Shown piece by piece: positions 23,622 through 31,540 of a stretch of 33,264 nucleotides of DNA. Source of the DNA: Candidatus Methanomethylophilaceae archaeon (GTDB lineage: Archaea; Thermoplasmatota; Thermoplasmata; Methanomassiliicoccales; Methanomethylophilaceae); assembly GCA_017519045.1 (NCBI GenBank), contig JAFWTC010000066.1, positions 1-33,264 of the forward strand. Direction: 5' to 3'. Every line of letters begins with the position of its first letter. Positions within the stretch are counted from its first letter, which is position 1. Made by a program: the position numbers and the translations under genes. Under the pieces are notes generated by a model that had not been told where the DNA came from, did not search any database, and saw only the letters and a list, made by a program, of their open reading frames with translations.

Positions 23622-25001
23622 ATGAACAAGAACGTCATTATCGCGATAGTCGCGGTGGCGCTGGTCGCCGTCGTGGCCATAGCCGCATTCGCCATGATGA
23701 ACGGCGGCGGAAACTCCGGCAACGATAAAACGCCGGAGATTCCGGATAATCCTGGGGGAGACACGCCTGGGGGAGACACGCCTGGGGGAGACACCCCGAG
23801 CGTGATAGATCCCGTCATCGCCGACTCCTTCGACCCTGCGTCCGGAGTGCTGATGGTGTTCGGAAACGCCAACGCCGACCGCGTCCTGGATTCCAAGGAC
23901 GTCGACATGGTCAACGCATTGATCAAAAGCGGAAAGTACTCGGCGATCGCCGATGCGAACATGGACAAGATGATCGACTCGAAGGACGTAAGCGTCATCA
24001 ACGCTCTCATCAACAAGAGGAGCACGAGGATGTATTACCAGGATCTTTCGGACGGCCCCACGGGCATATCGTACCCGGTCACGTCCTTCATGGGGATCCA
24101 CCAGTTCGTCTTGATCCCCATGGTGGCCATAGGCGGAATGGAATACATGAACGGATACACGCTCTCGCCGTCGGGAGAAGAAGCGGCGACCATGCTCAAG
24201 ACCCTCTACGACGTCGAGAAAAACGTCAACACCAGCTACAACATCGTGGACGTAGAGAAGTTCTCCAGCCTCAAGGTGAAGCCGAAGGTCATATTGACCT
24301 ACAGCAAATCCCTCAGCAACGAGGCCAAGCTCGAGAAGAGCGGGGTCCAGATAGTGCACCTGGACTTCAACGGGTTCAAGGAGTCCGTGTCCGCCATAAG
24401 GACCGCGGGATTCATGATCGGCCTTGCCGAGAACGCCAACAATTACGTCAAATTCTACGAGGACGTGATCGCCGACATCAACGAGAAGGTCACGTCGAAG
24501 CTCACCGATTCACAGAGGAAGACGGTGATGTGCGGATACATGACCAACTGCATAGACAACCTCAACGGCTCCTACACCCCCATGGCCATCGCCGCCGGAG
24601 GAAAGGGGGTTCTCGAGGAGGGCGACACGACCTACAAGGAGTTCAACAGAGGAGACGAATGGATCCTCTCGTACAACGAAGACTTCTTCATGTATCTGAC
24701 GTCCTGGGAGTACACCGGCAAGATCAACCCTGCAGAGATGTACAAGAAGTCCGCGGATTACTTCACATCCCTGAAGTCCTACAAGTCGGGCAACTTCGTG
24801 GTATTCAACTCGATAATGCCCCCGGCGCTGACCGTCTCCTACATGGCCGAGGCGATGTATCCGGAGCTCGTGGGAGAAGGTTACGGAGACTCCGTCAACC
24901 AGAAGTACATAGAGACCTACTTCCCGGACTTCGACAAGACGTTCAAGGCGTCCGACCACACCTACATGATAACCTACGACATGGTCGAGGGCTCGCTCTG
25001 A
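23622..25001 (+). CDS. Membrane-anchored ABC binding protein with dockerin-like domain
   Basis: 459-residue extracytoplasmic protein. Residues 6-28 are a hydrophobic anchor or signal (IIAIVAVALVAVVAIAAFAM). A flexible linker follows, with three PGGDT repeats. At about 78-132 are two dockerin-type calcium loops, GNANADRVLDSKDVDMVNAL and ADANMDKMIDSKDVSVINAL. From about 140 to the end is a TroA/BtuF-like binding domain (KPKVILTYSKSLSNEAKLEK, YFPDFDKTF). It is the last gene of the importer operon, 15 nt after the chelatase gene, with AAAGGTGA as ribosome site, and is followed by a terminator. The dockerin could tether the receptor to a cohesin-bearing surface protein. The ligand is not evident; haem, corrinoid or metal chelate are likely from the neighbours. 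Confidence 0.85.
   Translation: MNKNVIIAIVAVALVAVVAIAAFAMMNGGGNSGNDKTPEIPDNPGGDTPGGDTPGGDTPSVIDPVIADSFDPASGVLMVFGNANADRVLDSKDVDMVNALIKSGKYSAIADANMDKMIDSKDVSVINALINKRSTRMYYQDLSDGPTGISYPVTSFMGIHQFVLIPMVAIGGMEYMNGYTLSPSGEEAATMLKTLYDVEKNVNTSYNIVDVEKFSSLKVKPKVILTYSKSLSNEAKLEKSGVQIVHLDFNGFKESVSAIRTAGFMIGLAENANNYVKFYEDVIADINEKVTSKLTDSQRKTVMCGYMTNCIDNLNGSYTPMAIAAGGKGVLEEGDTTYKEFNRGDEWILSYNEDFFMYLTSWEYTGKINPAEMYKKSADYFTSLKSYKSGNFVVFNSIMPPALTVSYMAEAMYPELVGEGYGDSVNQKYIETYFPDFDKTFKASDHTYMITYDMVEGSL
23751..23795 (+). repeat. Three tandem 15-nt repeats coding the linker of the binding protein
   Basis: CCTGGGGGAGACACG is present three times (23751, 23766, 23781; the last ends ACC), coding PGGDT each time. 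Such a repeat can change copy number without shifting frame, altering linker length. Confidence 0.85.
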
Positions 25002-25010
25002 CCGGAAACA

Positions 25011-25036
25011 GGGGGTCTCCCCCGCCTTTCTTTTTA
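25011..25036 (+). terminator. Terminator of the importer/chelatase operon
   Basis: GGGGG-TCT-CCCCC hairpin, followed after GCC by TTTCTTTTTAT, 10 nt past the stop of the binding-protein gene. It lies between convergent operons. Confidence 0.65.
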
Positions 25037-25052
25037 TACAGAATAAAAACCG

Positions 25053-25832
25053 TCACTCTTCGAGAACGTCCAGGCACGCCTGGAGCATGTCCTTGAACGT
25101 GGTCTTCTCGGGAACTATGCGGGGAGGATGGCCCAGCTCCTTCAGCCTCATGGACGTGGGCCTGCCTATCGCCGCGACGGCCGTCGAATCCAGCATGGAA
25201 TCGGCGCGGTCGCCGAACCTCTCGCGCAGCCTCCCGATGAAGACGGACGCGGACATTGGACTGGTGAACGCCACCGCATCCAGGCATCCGGCCTCCAGCG
25301 CATCGAATATCCTCGACAACTCCGGGGTCTCCCCCGCCTCCTCGAGACGGTACGACTGGAACAACACGACCTCGGCCCCGGCCTCCTCCAATCCCTGCAC
25401 CAGGACGTCAGAGCCGGAATCCGACCTCACCAGCATGACCTTGCGACCGGAAACCAGTCCGGAGAGCATGTCCACCACTCCATATGAGCTGTAGTCGTCC
25501 TGAGGCATCATCCCGGCGACGACCCCGTGAAGACGGAGGACGTCGGACGTGTGAGGCCCTATGGACACCACGCGGCAGCCTGAGAACAGGGAGGCGAGCC
25601 TCTCGTCCCCCCATCTCCGGGCGCACGCCTCGACGGCAGTCCCGGACCCGAACACGGCGAAGTCGACCAGATTCCGACTCAAGAGGCCCTCGGCGGCGTC
25701 GAACTGCTCCTGGACGCCCTCGATTATGCGGAGGGAAGGGGCGGCCATCGCCGTCATCCCCAGGGACTCCGCAAGCCTCAGCGACTCTGGAATCTTGTCC
25801 TCCGGGCGGGTGAATGCCACCCTCAGGCTCAT
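25053..25832 (-). CDS. hemD: Uroporphyrinogen-III synthase
   Basis: 259 residues, normal length. It closes hydroxymethylbilane with inversion of ring D to give uroporphyrinogen III. The family is poorly conserved; support comes from MSLRVAFTRPEDKIPES at the start, FAVFGSGTAVEA, the YR(L/V)EE turn in FQSYRLEEAGETPE, DAVAFTSPMSASVF (matching the usual FTS...V motif) and AAIGRPTSMRLKELG near the end. It is the last gene of the tetrapyrrole operon; its ATG overlaps the cobA stop. The placement with hemC and cobA makes the call strong. Confidence 0.92.
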   Translation of the reverse strand: MSLRVAFTRPEDKIPESLRLAESLGMTAMAAPSLRIIEGVQEQFDAAEGLLSRNLVDFAVFGSGTAVEACARRWGDERLASLFSGCRVVSIGPHTSDVLRLHGVVAGMMPQDDYSSYGVVDMLSGLVSGRKVMLVRSDSGSDVLVQGLEEAGAEVVLFQSYRLEEAGETPELSRIFDALEAGCLDAVAFTSPMSASVFIGRLRERFGDRADSMLDSTAVAAIGRPTSMRLKELGHPPRIVPEKTTFKDMLQACLDVLEE

Positions 25833-26572
25833 CTCAGGTCACCGAGGACGTCGTGCAGCGTGGCCACGGTCCCTATCACCATGATGCCGGGCGCCTTCAG
25901 CCCTTTGGACGATATGGTCTCCTCCAGGCGGGAAACAGTGGTGCGCTCTATCCTCTGCCTGGGGGTGGACCCTTCGGTGATGATGGCCGCGGGGGTGTCG
26001 GGATCCATTCCTCCTGCCACGAGCTCCGACGAGATGTGCCCGGCGTTGCCCATGCCCATGAGGATCACCAGGGTGCCATGGCCTCCGACGAGCGCGCGCC
26101 AGTCGATGCGGTCCTCGTCCCTGTCGGACTTCTCATGGCCCGTCAGGAACGTGACCAGCGGGGTGTGGTCCCTGTGTGTCACGGGTATCCCGCACAGCTC
26201 CGGGACGGAGATGGTGGACGAGATCCCGGGGACCACGTGCACCTCCATTCCCGCCTTCCTGAGCTCCTCGGCCTCCTCTGCGCCGCGGCCGAACATGAAC
26301 GGATCCCCGCCTTTCAGACGGACGACTAGCTTTCCGGCCTCGGCCAGCTCCACGAGCTTGGCGTTGGTCTGGTCCTGGGTCATGGTGTGGTTCCCGCCCC
26401 TCTTCCCCGCGTCTATGAGGAGGGCCCCCTCCTTGCATTCCTTCAATATGTCGTGGTTGGCCAGCGCGTCGTACACGACCGCGTCCGCCTGCTTGATGAG
26501 TTCCGACGCCCTTACGGTGAGCAGCCCCGGATCGCCCGGGCCGGCGCCTACTAGATAGACCTTTCCTGCCAT
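25829..26572 (-). CDS. cobA: Uroporphyrinogen-III C-methyltransferase (SUMT)
   Basis: 247-residue SAM-dependent enzyme that methylates uroporphyrinogen III at C-2 and C-7 to give precorrin-2, the entry to sirohaem, F430 and corrinoids. Motifs: VYLVGAGPGDPGLLTVRA at the N-terminus, VRLKGGDPFMFGRGAEEAEE, VVPGISSTISVPELCGIPVT and THRDHTPLVTFLTGHE. The long open frame continues upstream of the true start into hemC; the ATG ending at 26572 is chosen because MAGKVYLVGAG is the expected N-terminus. It begins 5 nt after the hemC stop and overlaps hemD by ATGA. It is the stand-alone form, without fused dehydrogenase. Confidence 0.96.
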   Translation of the reverse strand: MAGKVYLVGAGPGDPGLLTVRASELIKQADAVVYDALANHDILKECKEGALLIDAGKRGGNHTMTQDQTNAKLVELAEAGKLVVRLKGGDPFMFGRGAEEAEELRKAGMEVHVVPGISSTISVPELCGIPVTHRDHTPLVTFLTGHEKSDRDEDRIDWRALVGGHGTLVILMGMGNAGHISSELVAGGMDPDTPAAIITEGSTPRQRIERTTVSRLEETISSKGLKAPGIMVIGTVATLHDVLGDLR

Positions 26573-26577
26573 TTTCC

Positions 26578-27438
26578 TCACTCTCCCCTGAGCCTTCCGG
26601 CTATGTTCGCTATGTCCTCTTCCTTGTAATCGTGAGGGATTACGACGTACTCGTGCACCGGCATTCCGGTCATGTAGGAGGCGGCCCTGACGCCGAACCC
26701 TCCGACCAGCTTCCTCACGTTGATCCCCACGGGCGAGGAGCACCCCGCCCCCAGGGCCTTCATTATGAGACGCTCGATGGTCACGCACTCCCTGGTGACC
26801 TTGTCGTCGATGGCGGAGAGGATGGCCAGCGTCTCCTCGTCGTCCGACCTGCACTCGATGGCGACCGCCCCCTGGGCAGGAGCCGGCACGAACGCCGAGG
26901 GGTCGAGGACGTAGGCCTCCCTTCCGATTCCCATACGATGGAGCCCGGCCTTGGCGAGGACGATGGCGTCGTACTCCCCCTTGTCGAGCTTGTCCATCCT
27001 GGTGTGGATGTTCCCCCTCAGAGGGACGCACTCCACGTCCGGCCTGGCCTCCTTGATCATGGATATGCGCCTGATCGAGGAGGTCCCTATCCTGGCCCCC
27101 GCCTTCAGGCTCTCCAGAGGGCATGGGAGGATGACGTCCTCCACGGGGTCCCTCCTCATTATCGCCCCGATGGCGAGCCCGGGGGCCATGTCTATCGGGA
27201 TGTCCTTGAGCGAGTTGACGGAGACGTCTATCCTCCCTTGGAGCAGGGCCTCGTCCAGCTCCCTGACGAACGCTCCGACGGCGCCCATCTTGTCCAGGGA
27301 CGAGGTGAGGTCGATGTCCCCCATGGCCTTCATCCCGGTCACGTCCAGGGCCCCCTTGAACCCGGAGGCGCGCATGGCGTCGACGAACATCTCCGTCTGC
27401 CTCATGGCGAGGGCGCTCTCCCTGGTCCCGACCTTCAT
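26578..27438 (-). CDS. hemC: Hydroxymethylbilane synthase (porphobilinogen deaminase)
   Basis: 286-residue enzyme that polymerises four porphobilinogens into hydroxymethylbilane. It begins MKVGTRESALAMRQTEMFVD (canonical KIGTRxSxLALxQ) and carries DIDLTSSLDKMGAVGAFVRE, VNSLKDIPIDMAPG, IGTSSIRRISMIKEARPDV and PAPAQGAVAIECRSDD. The dipyrromethane cofactor would attach to the cysteine of ALGAGCSSPVGI. The start at 27438 overlaps the hemL stop by 4 nt. All expected catalytic segments are present and the length is typical. Confidence 0.96.
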   Translation of the reverse strand: MKVGTRESALAMRQTEMFVDAMRASGFKGALDVTGMKAMGDIDLTSSLDKMGAVGAFVRELDEALLQGRIDVSVNSLKDIPIDMAPGLAIGAIMRRDPVEDVILPCPLESLKAGARIGTSSIRRISMIKEARPDVECVPLRGNIHTRMDKLDKGEYDAIVLAKAGLHRMGIGREAYVLDPSAFVPAPAQGAVAIECRSDDEETLAILSAIDDKVTRECVTIERLIMKALGAGCSSPVGINVRKLVGGFGVRAASYMTGMPVHEYVVIPHDYKEEDIANIAGRLRGE

Positions 27439-28697
27439 GCCTTCACCTTCTTCAGGAACGACTCGAACGCGGACGTGATCCTTCCGACGTCCTCCTGCGT
27501 GTGCGCGGAAGACATGAACTCCACCTCCAGCGCCGAAGGCGGAAGGTAGATCCCCTGGTCCAGCATATGGCGGAACAACGCGGAGAAAACCGTCCTGTCC
27601 ACGCCCTGGGCCTCCGTCCCGTTGGAGATGGAGCCGCATCCCAGGCCTATGGAGAACATGGACCCGACGCACTGGATGCATCCCTCGGTACCGGAATCCT
27701 CCAGATGGTCCCTGAGGGCGGACACGAGGTCGGCGGTGGACCTGTTGAGGTCGTCGTACCTCCCGTCCATGTGCTTCAGCAGCGCGTAGCCGGCGGCGGC
27801 GCTGATCGGGTTCCCGGCGAACGTGCCTGCCGCGTAGACCTTCCCGGCGGGAGCCACGTTCTCCATGATCTCCCTCCTTCCTCCGAAGGCGCCGGCGGGG
27901 AATCCTCCGCCTATGATCTTCCCCATGGTGGTCATGTCGGGGGTCACGCCGTACAGCTTCTGCGCCCCTCCCTCCGAGAGCCTCATCCCGGTTATGACCT
28001 CGTCGAATATCAGCAGGACCCCGTACTCCCGGGTTATCCTGCGCATTTCCTCCAGATACCCCTTCTTCGGCGGGACGACCCCGACGTTCCCCATGACGGG
28101 CTCCATTATGACGGCCGCGATGTCCTCGTTCCTGTCCAGGAGCGACTCGAAGGCGCCGGCGTCGTTGTACTCCACGGAATACGTGTTCCTGACCGCGTCC
28201 GCAGGCACTCCCGCAGACCCGGGGACCCCGCGGGCCGATCCCGATCCGGCGGCCACCAGGACGGCGTCATGGGCGCCGTGGAACCCTCCGTTCATCTTGA
28301 CTATGCCGTTCTTCCCGGTGTAGCCCCTGGCCAGCCTTATGGCATGCATGGTGGCCTCCGTGCCCGAGCAGGCCAGGCGGACCATGTCGCATGACGGCAT
28401 GCGCCTGGTTATCTCCTCTATGAGCCTGAGCTCCGGCTCCGAGGGGGCGCCGTAGACCGTGCCCAGGGCGACGGCGTCCTTGACGGCGTCGATTACGTCG
28501 GGACAAGCGTGCCCGGCGATCAAGGGGCCGTACGCCATGCACAGGTCGACGTATTCCTTCCCGTCGACGTCGAAGATGCGGGAACCCTGGCCCTTGCTCA
28601 TGAAGAGGGGGTTCGGGGAGAAGGCGCGCACCGGGCTGGAGACGCCTCCGGGAGTGAGCGCCTTGGAGCATGAATACAGCTCGGAGGACCTGCTCAT
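27435..28697 (-). CDS. hemL: Glutamate-1-semialdehyde 2,1-aminomutase
   Basis: 420-residue PLP enzyme, second step of the C5 route, turning glutamate-1-semialdehyde into 5-aminolevulinate. Landmarks: SRSSELYSCSKALTPGGVSS, the substrate loop PLIAGHACPDVIDAV, ACSGTEATMHAIRLARGYTG, GGFHGAHDAVLV, LIFDEVITGMRLSEGG and the PLP lysine in TMGKIIGGGFPAGAFGG. The start ATG at 28697 overlaps the hemB stop (ATGA). This is the typical enzyme of organisms that make tetrapyrroles from glutamyl-tRNA. Confidence 0.96.
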   Translation of the reverse strand: MSRSSELYSCSKALTPGGVSSPVRAFSPNPLFMSKGQGSRIFDVDGKEYVDLCMAYGPLIAGHACPDVIDAVKDAVALGTVYGAPSEPELRLIEEITRRMPSCDMVRLACSGTEATMHAIRLARGYTGKNGIVKMNGGFHGAHDAVLVAAGSGSARGVPGSAGVPADAVRNTYSVEYNDAGAFESLLDRNEDIAAVIMEPVMGNVGVVPPKKGYLEEMRRITREYGVLLIFDEVITGMRLSEGGAQKLYGVTPDMTTMGKIIGGGFPAGAFGGRREIMENVAPAGKVYAAGTFAGNPISAAAGYALLKHMDGRYDDLNRSTADLVSALRDHLEDSGTEGCIQCVGSMFSIGLGCGSISNGTEAQGVDRTVFSALFRHMLDQGIYLPPSALEVEFMSSAHTQEDVGRITSAFESFLKKVKA

Positions 28698-29674
28698 CTC
28701 CTCTCCCTCAGCTTGCGCGCCGCCTCTTTGGCGTAATAGGTTATTATGATGTCCGCGCCGGCCCTCTTGATGGCCAGCAGCGATTCCATCATGACCCTGT
28801 CCTCGTCTATCCATCCGTTGGCGGCCGCCGCCTTCATCATGGCGTACTCGCCTGAGACCTGGTAGGCCGCGATCGGGAGGTTGTAGGAGTCCGCCGCCTC
28901 GCGGATTATGTCCAGATAGGGGCCGGCGGGCTTCACCATGATTATGTCGCAGCCCTCGGCCACGTCCATGTCGATCTCCCTCATCGCCTCGCGCCTGTTT
29001 CCGCAGGGCATCTGGTATCCGGCGCGGTCGCCTTTGCCGGGCGCGGAGCAGGCCACGTCCCTGAACGGCCCGTAATAGGCGCTGTAGAACTTGGCGCTGT
29101 ACGCCATGATCGGGACGTCCTGGAACCCGGCCTCGTCCAGAGCGAAGCGGATGTAGGCGATCTGCCCGTCCATCATCCCGCTGGGCGCTATCATGTCGGC
29201 CCCGGCCTTCGCCTGGGACACGGCGATCCTGCCGTACAGCTCGATGGTGGCGTCGTTCACCACGTTCCCGCATCCGTCCAGAACGCCGCAATGGCCGTGG
29301 TCGGTGTACTCGCACATGCATAGGTCGGCGATGACCAACAGGTCCGAGGCCGCCTTCAATCCCCTGATTGCTTCCTGGACGACGCCGGTGTCCGAATACG
29401 CGTCCTACCCAAGAGGGTCCTTGGACGCCGGTATCCCGAAGACGAGCACCGCGCCCACCCCCGCGTCCTCCAGCTCCTTGGCGATCCCGTCGTATCCGGA
29501 GAGCGGATACGTGATCACCCCGGGCATGGAGTCCGTGGTGCGGGGGGAGTCTATGTTCGCATCGAAGAACAGCGGCAGGACCAGCTCCGACGGGTCCAGC
29601 CTGGTCTCGGCGACCATGTCCCTGATCTTCCGGCTCGATCTGAGCCTCCTCATGCGTACCTGTGGATAATACAT
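28694..29674 (-). CDS. hemB: Porphobilinogen synthase with an in-frame TAG codon at position 90
   Basis: Joins two 5-aminolevulinates to porphobilinogen. 326 residues if the TAG at 29405-29407 is decoded, the normal family length. Both sides are in the same frame and conserved. Before it come MVAETRLDPSELVLPLFFD and VLVFGIPASKDPLG; after it DAYSDTGVVQEAIRGLK and LCMCEYTDHGHCGVL with zinc-ligand cysteines. The Schiff-base lysines are K195 (MAYSAKFYSAYYGPFR) and K248 (IMVKPAGPYLDI). The TAG falls where relatives have serine in KD-x2-GS-x-AY. No frameshift or decay is visible elsewhere. In a pyrrolysine-using archaeon the codon would be read as pyrrolysine; a TCG-to-TAG mutation or sequencing error is the alternative. 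Both ends couple normally to hemA and hemL. Confidence 0.85.
29405..29407 (-). other. In-frame TAG codon within hemB (candidate pyrrolysine codon)
   Basis: The codons on the minus strand read CTT GGG TAG GAC GCG TAT, giving L-G-[TAG]-D-A-Y. Frame and homology continue on both sides. TAG is used as a gene end only once among the 28 genes here. Confidence 0.75.
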
Positions 29675-29675
29675 T

Positions 29676-30920
29676 TCAACGATCCTCCAATCCGAACAGC
29701 CTCCTGACGGCGGCGCAGGTCTCCCAGTCGCCTTCCCTTGAGGCTTTCCTCATGTTCATGTAAAGCTCCGAAGTGAGATTGTTCACGAGCGACCTGGTCA
29801 GGTCCTCTATGACGGATTCCGGGTCCGCCGATTTCAAGCGGGTCCTGGCCATGGAGAGCTCGCGGTCCTTGATCGACGTGAACTTCAGGCTGAGGTCGCG
29901 GATGATCGCGTTGGCCTCAGACTCCGACATCTCCTTCTCTATCTTGGCCAGCTCCTCCCTGATTATGTGCTCCGCGTCCTTTATCTCGGCGGTCCTGCGG
30001 GCCACGTTCTCCATCGCTATGTTCTGCAGGGAGTCCATGGTCTCCAGGGAAACGTTCGGGACGTTCCCGACCTCCGGCTCGATGTTCCTGGGGACAGACA
30101 CGTCTATCATCAGCAGGGGGCGGTCCTTCCTGAACTCCATCGCGCGGACGGCGTTGTCCACATGGACCACGGGATGCGGGGCGGACGTTGCCACCAATAC
30201 GAGGTCGCTGTTCTCCAGCGTCTCGTCCATGCGGTCCCAGGTGACGGCGGTCCCGTTCAGCTGCTCGGCCAGGATGGTGGCGTTCTGGAACGTGCGGTTG
30301 GAGACGAAGACCGCATCCGGGCCCTTGCCTGCGAGGTTCTTGGCTATGACCGCGGCCATGTCTCCGGCTCCGAATATGGCCACCGTCCTGCCCTCCAGGG
30401 ACCCGAGCCTGCGTTCCGCCAGCTCCACGGCGGCGGAACCCACCGACACGGCGCCCTTGTTGAGCGACGTCTCCGACCTGACCCTCTTTCCGACGGTTAG
30501 CGCGTGGTCGAAGAGGAATGAGAGCCTCTTGCCTATGTGCCCGTCGGCGCGCGACTTGATGTACGAATCCCTTATCTGATGCTGGATCTGGTCTTCGCCC
30601 ACTATCAGCGACTCCAGGCCGCATATCACCCTGAAAAGGTGCTTGACACTGGAGTAGTCGTCCAGGATGAACGAGACCTCCCCGTCGCCGGCCGGTATGA
30701 AGTCGCGGGTCAGGCCTTCGAACATCGCCTTCACCGAATCGCCGTCGTCGGTGGCCGTGTAGGCCTCGAAGCGGTTGCAGGTCCTGACTATCAGGTATTC
30801 CTGAACCTTTCCGCATTCGGATATCCTTCCCTCGGCGTTCTTCTCCAGGGCCGTGATGACCTCGTTCAGCCCGGCCACTCCTCCCGCAGACACGTGCGTG
30901 ACGTGATAACTGACTATCAT
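29676..30920 (-). CDS. hemA: Glutamyl-tRNA reductase
   Basis: 414-residue NADPH enzyme that reduces glutamyl-tRNA to glutamate-1-semialdehyde, the first committed step of the C5 pathway. The catalytic cysteine is in LIVRTCNRFEAY; GLESLIVGEDQIQHQIRDSY and GKRVRSETSLNKGAVSVGSA are the substrate-site signatures; TVAIFGAGDMAAVIAKNL is the NADPH Rossmann loop; a long spinal helix with IREELAKIEKEMSESEANAI leads to the dimerisation domain. The start ATG at 30920 overlaps the end of the upstream dehydrogenase gene. It is separated from hemB by one base. Confidence 0.96.
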   Translation of the reverse strand: MIVSYHVTHVSAGGVAGLNEVITALEKNAEGRISECGKVQEYLIVRTCNRFEAYTATDDGDSVKAMFEGLTRDFIPAGDGEVSFILDDYSSVKHLFRVICGLESLIVGEDQIQHQIRDSYIKSRADGHIGKRLSFLFDHALTVGKRVRSETSLNKGAVSVGSAAVELAERRLGSLEGRTVAIFGAGDMAAVIAKNLAGKGPDAVFVSNRTFQNATILAEQLNGTAVTWDRMDETLENSDLVLVATSAPHPVVHVDNAVRAMEFRKDRPLLMIDVSVPRNIEPEVGNVPNVSLETMDSLQNIAMENVARRTAEIKDAEHIIREELAKIEKEMSESEANAIIRDLSLKFTSIKDRELSMARTRLKSADPESVIEDLTRSLVNNLTSELYMNMRKASREGDWETCAAVRRLFGLEDR

Positions 30921-31540
30921 TCCTTCACCATCCCTTCGGCCATGGCCTTCGCCGACTCGACGTCGCCCGCCCTGAGCCTCTCCCAGATCCTGTCGTCATG
31001 GAGTATCCTGCGAAGTACCTCGGCGCGGTCCCTCTGCTCGGGTATGCTCCCCATCACCAGGGGCCTGACATATGACATGACGTCCATCATCGAGTCGAAG
31101 GACTCGTCCAGCACTGGGTCCAGGACCTCCGCCACGTAAGGCGGGAAGGCGGGGACCCTGCCTTCGGATGAGATGCACACGGAGTAGTTGCGCCTTCTTA
31201 TCACCGAGGGTATGAGGACGTCTCCCCCTCCGTGGGCGGAATTAACCAGCACGCCCTGCTCCATGGCGGTGTCGCGGATCATCGCGTTGATCTGCTTGCT
31301 GTCCGTGGCGGCGACCGCGATGAACGCTCCCTCCAGGTACTTCCTCACCGTCGCAGGCGCGATTTCGCACAGGATCACCTCGTCTGCCTCCTCCTCGACC
31401 TCGGGAAGCACCTTCAAAGATACGACGCGTATGCGGAAGCCGTCGAAGTGCCTGATCTTCCTAAGGGCGACGTTCCCGCCGCCGAACACGGTGACTAGAC
31501 GGTCCCCTGCCGAGACGTACAGCGGCGCCATCGCCGGCAT
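30917..31540 (-). CDS. sirC: Precorrin-2 dehydrogenase (sirohydrochlorin-forming)
   Basis: 207-residue NAD-dependent enzyme of the CysG N-domain/SirC/Met8p family that oxidises precorrin-2 to sirohydrochlorin. It has the Rossmann segment LVTVFGGGNVALRKIRHFDG, AFIAVAATDSKQINAMIRD, and the family core VNSAHGGGDVLIPSVIRR then ISSEGRVPAFPPYVAEVLD. The start at 31540 gives the expected short N-terminus and overlaps the cbiL stop; an earlier in-frame start would run deep into cbiL. No methyltransferase domain is fused. It supplies the branch point for F430, sirohaem and corrinoids. Confidence 0.93.
   Translation of the reverse strand: MPAMAPLYVSAGDRLVTVFGGGNVALRKIRHFDGFRIRVVSLKVLPEVEEEADEVILCEIAPATVRKYLEGAFIAVAATDSKQINAMIRDTAMEQGVLVNSAHGGGDVLIPSVIRRRNYSVCISSEGRVPAFPPYVAEVLDPVLDESFDSMMDVMSYVRPLVMGSIPEQRDRAEVLRRILHDDRIWERLRAGDVESAKAMAEGMVKE

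Noticed and set aside
23751-23795. CRISPR-like array
   Set aside because: The units are contiguous 15-nt coding repeats without spacers, making a PGGDT linker.
28694-29674. hemB as two separate genes or a pseudogene split at 29405
   Set aside because: Both halves are in the same frame, together give one normal-length enzyme with all catalytic residues, and a downstream half would have no sensible start. Only the TAG stands between them.
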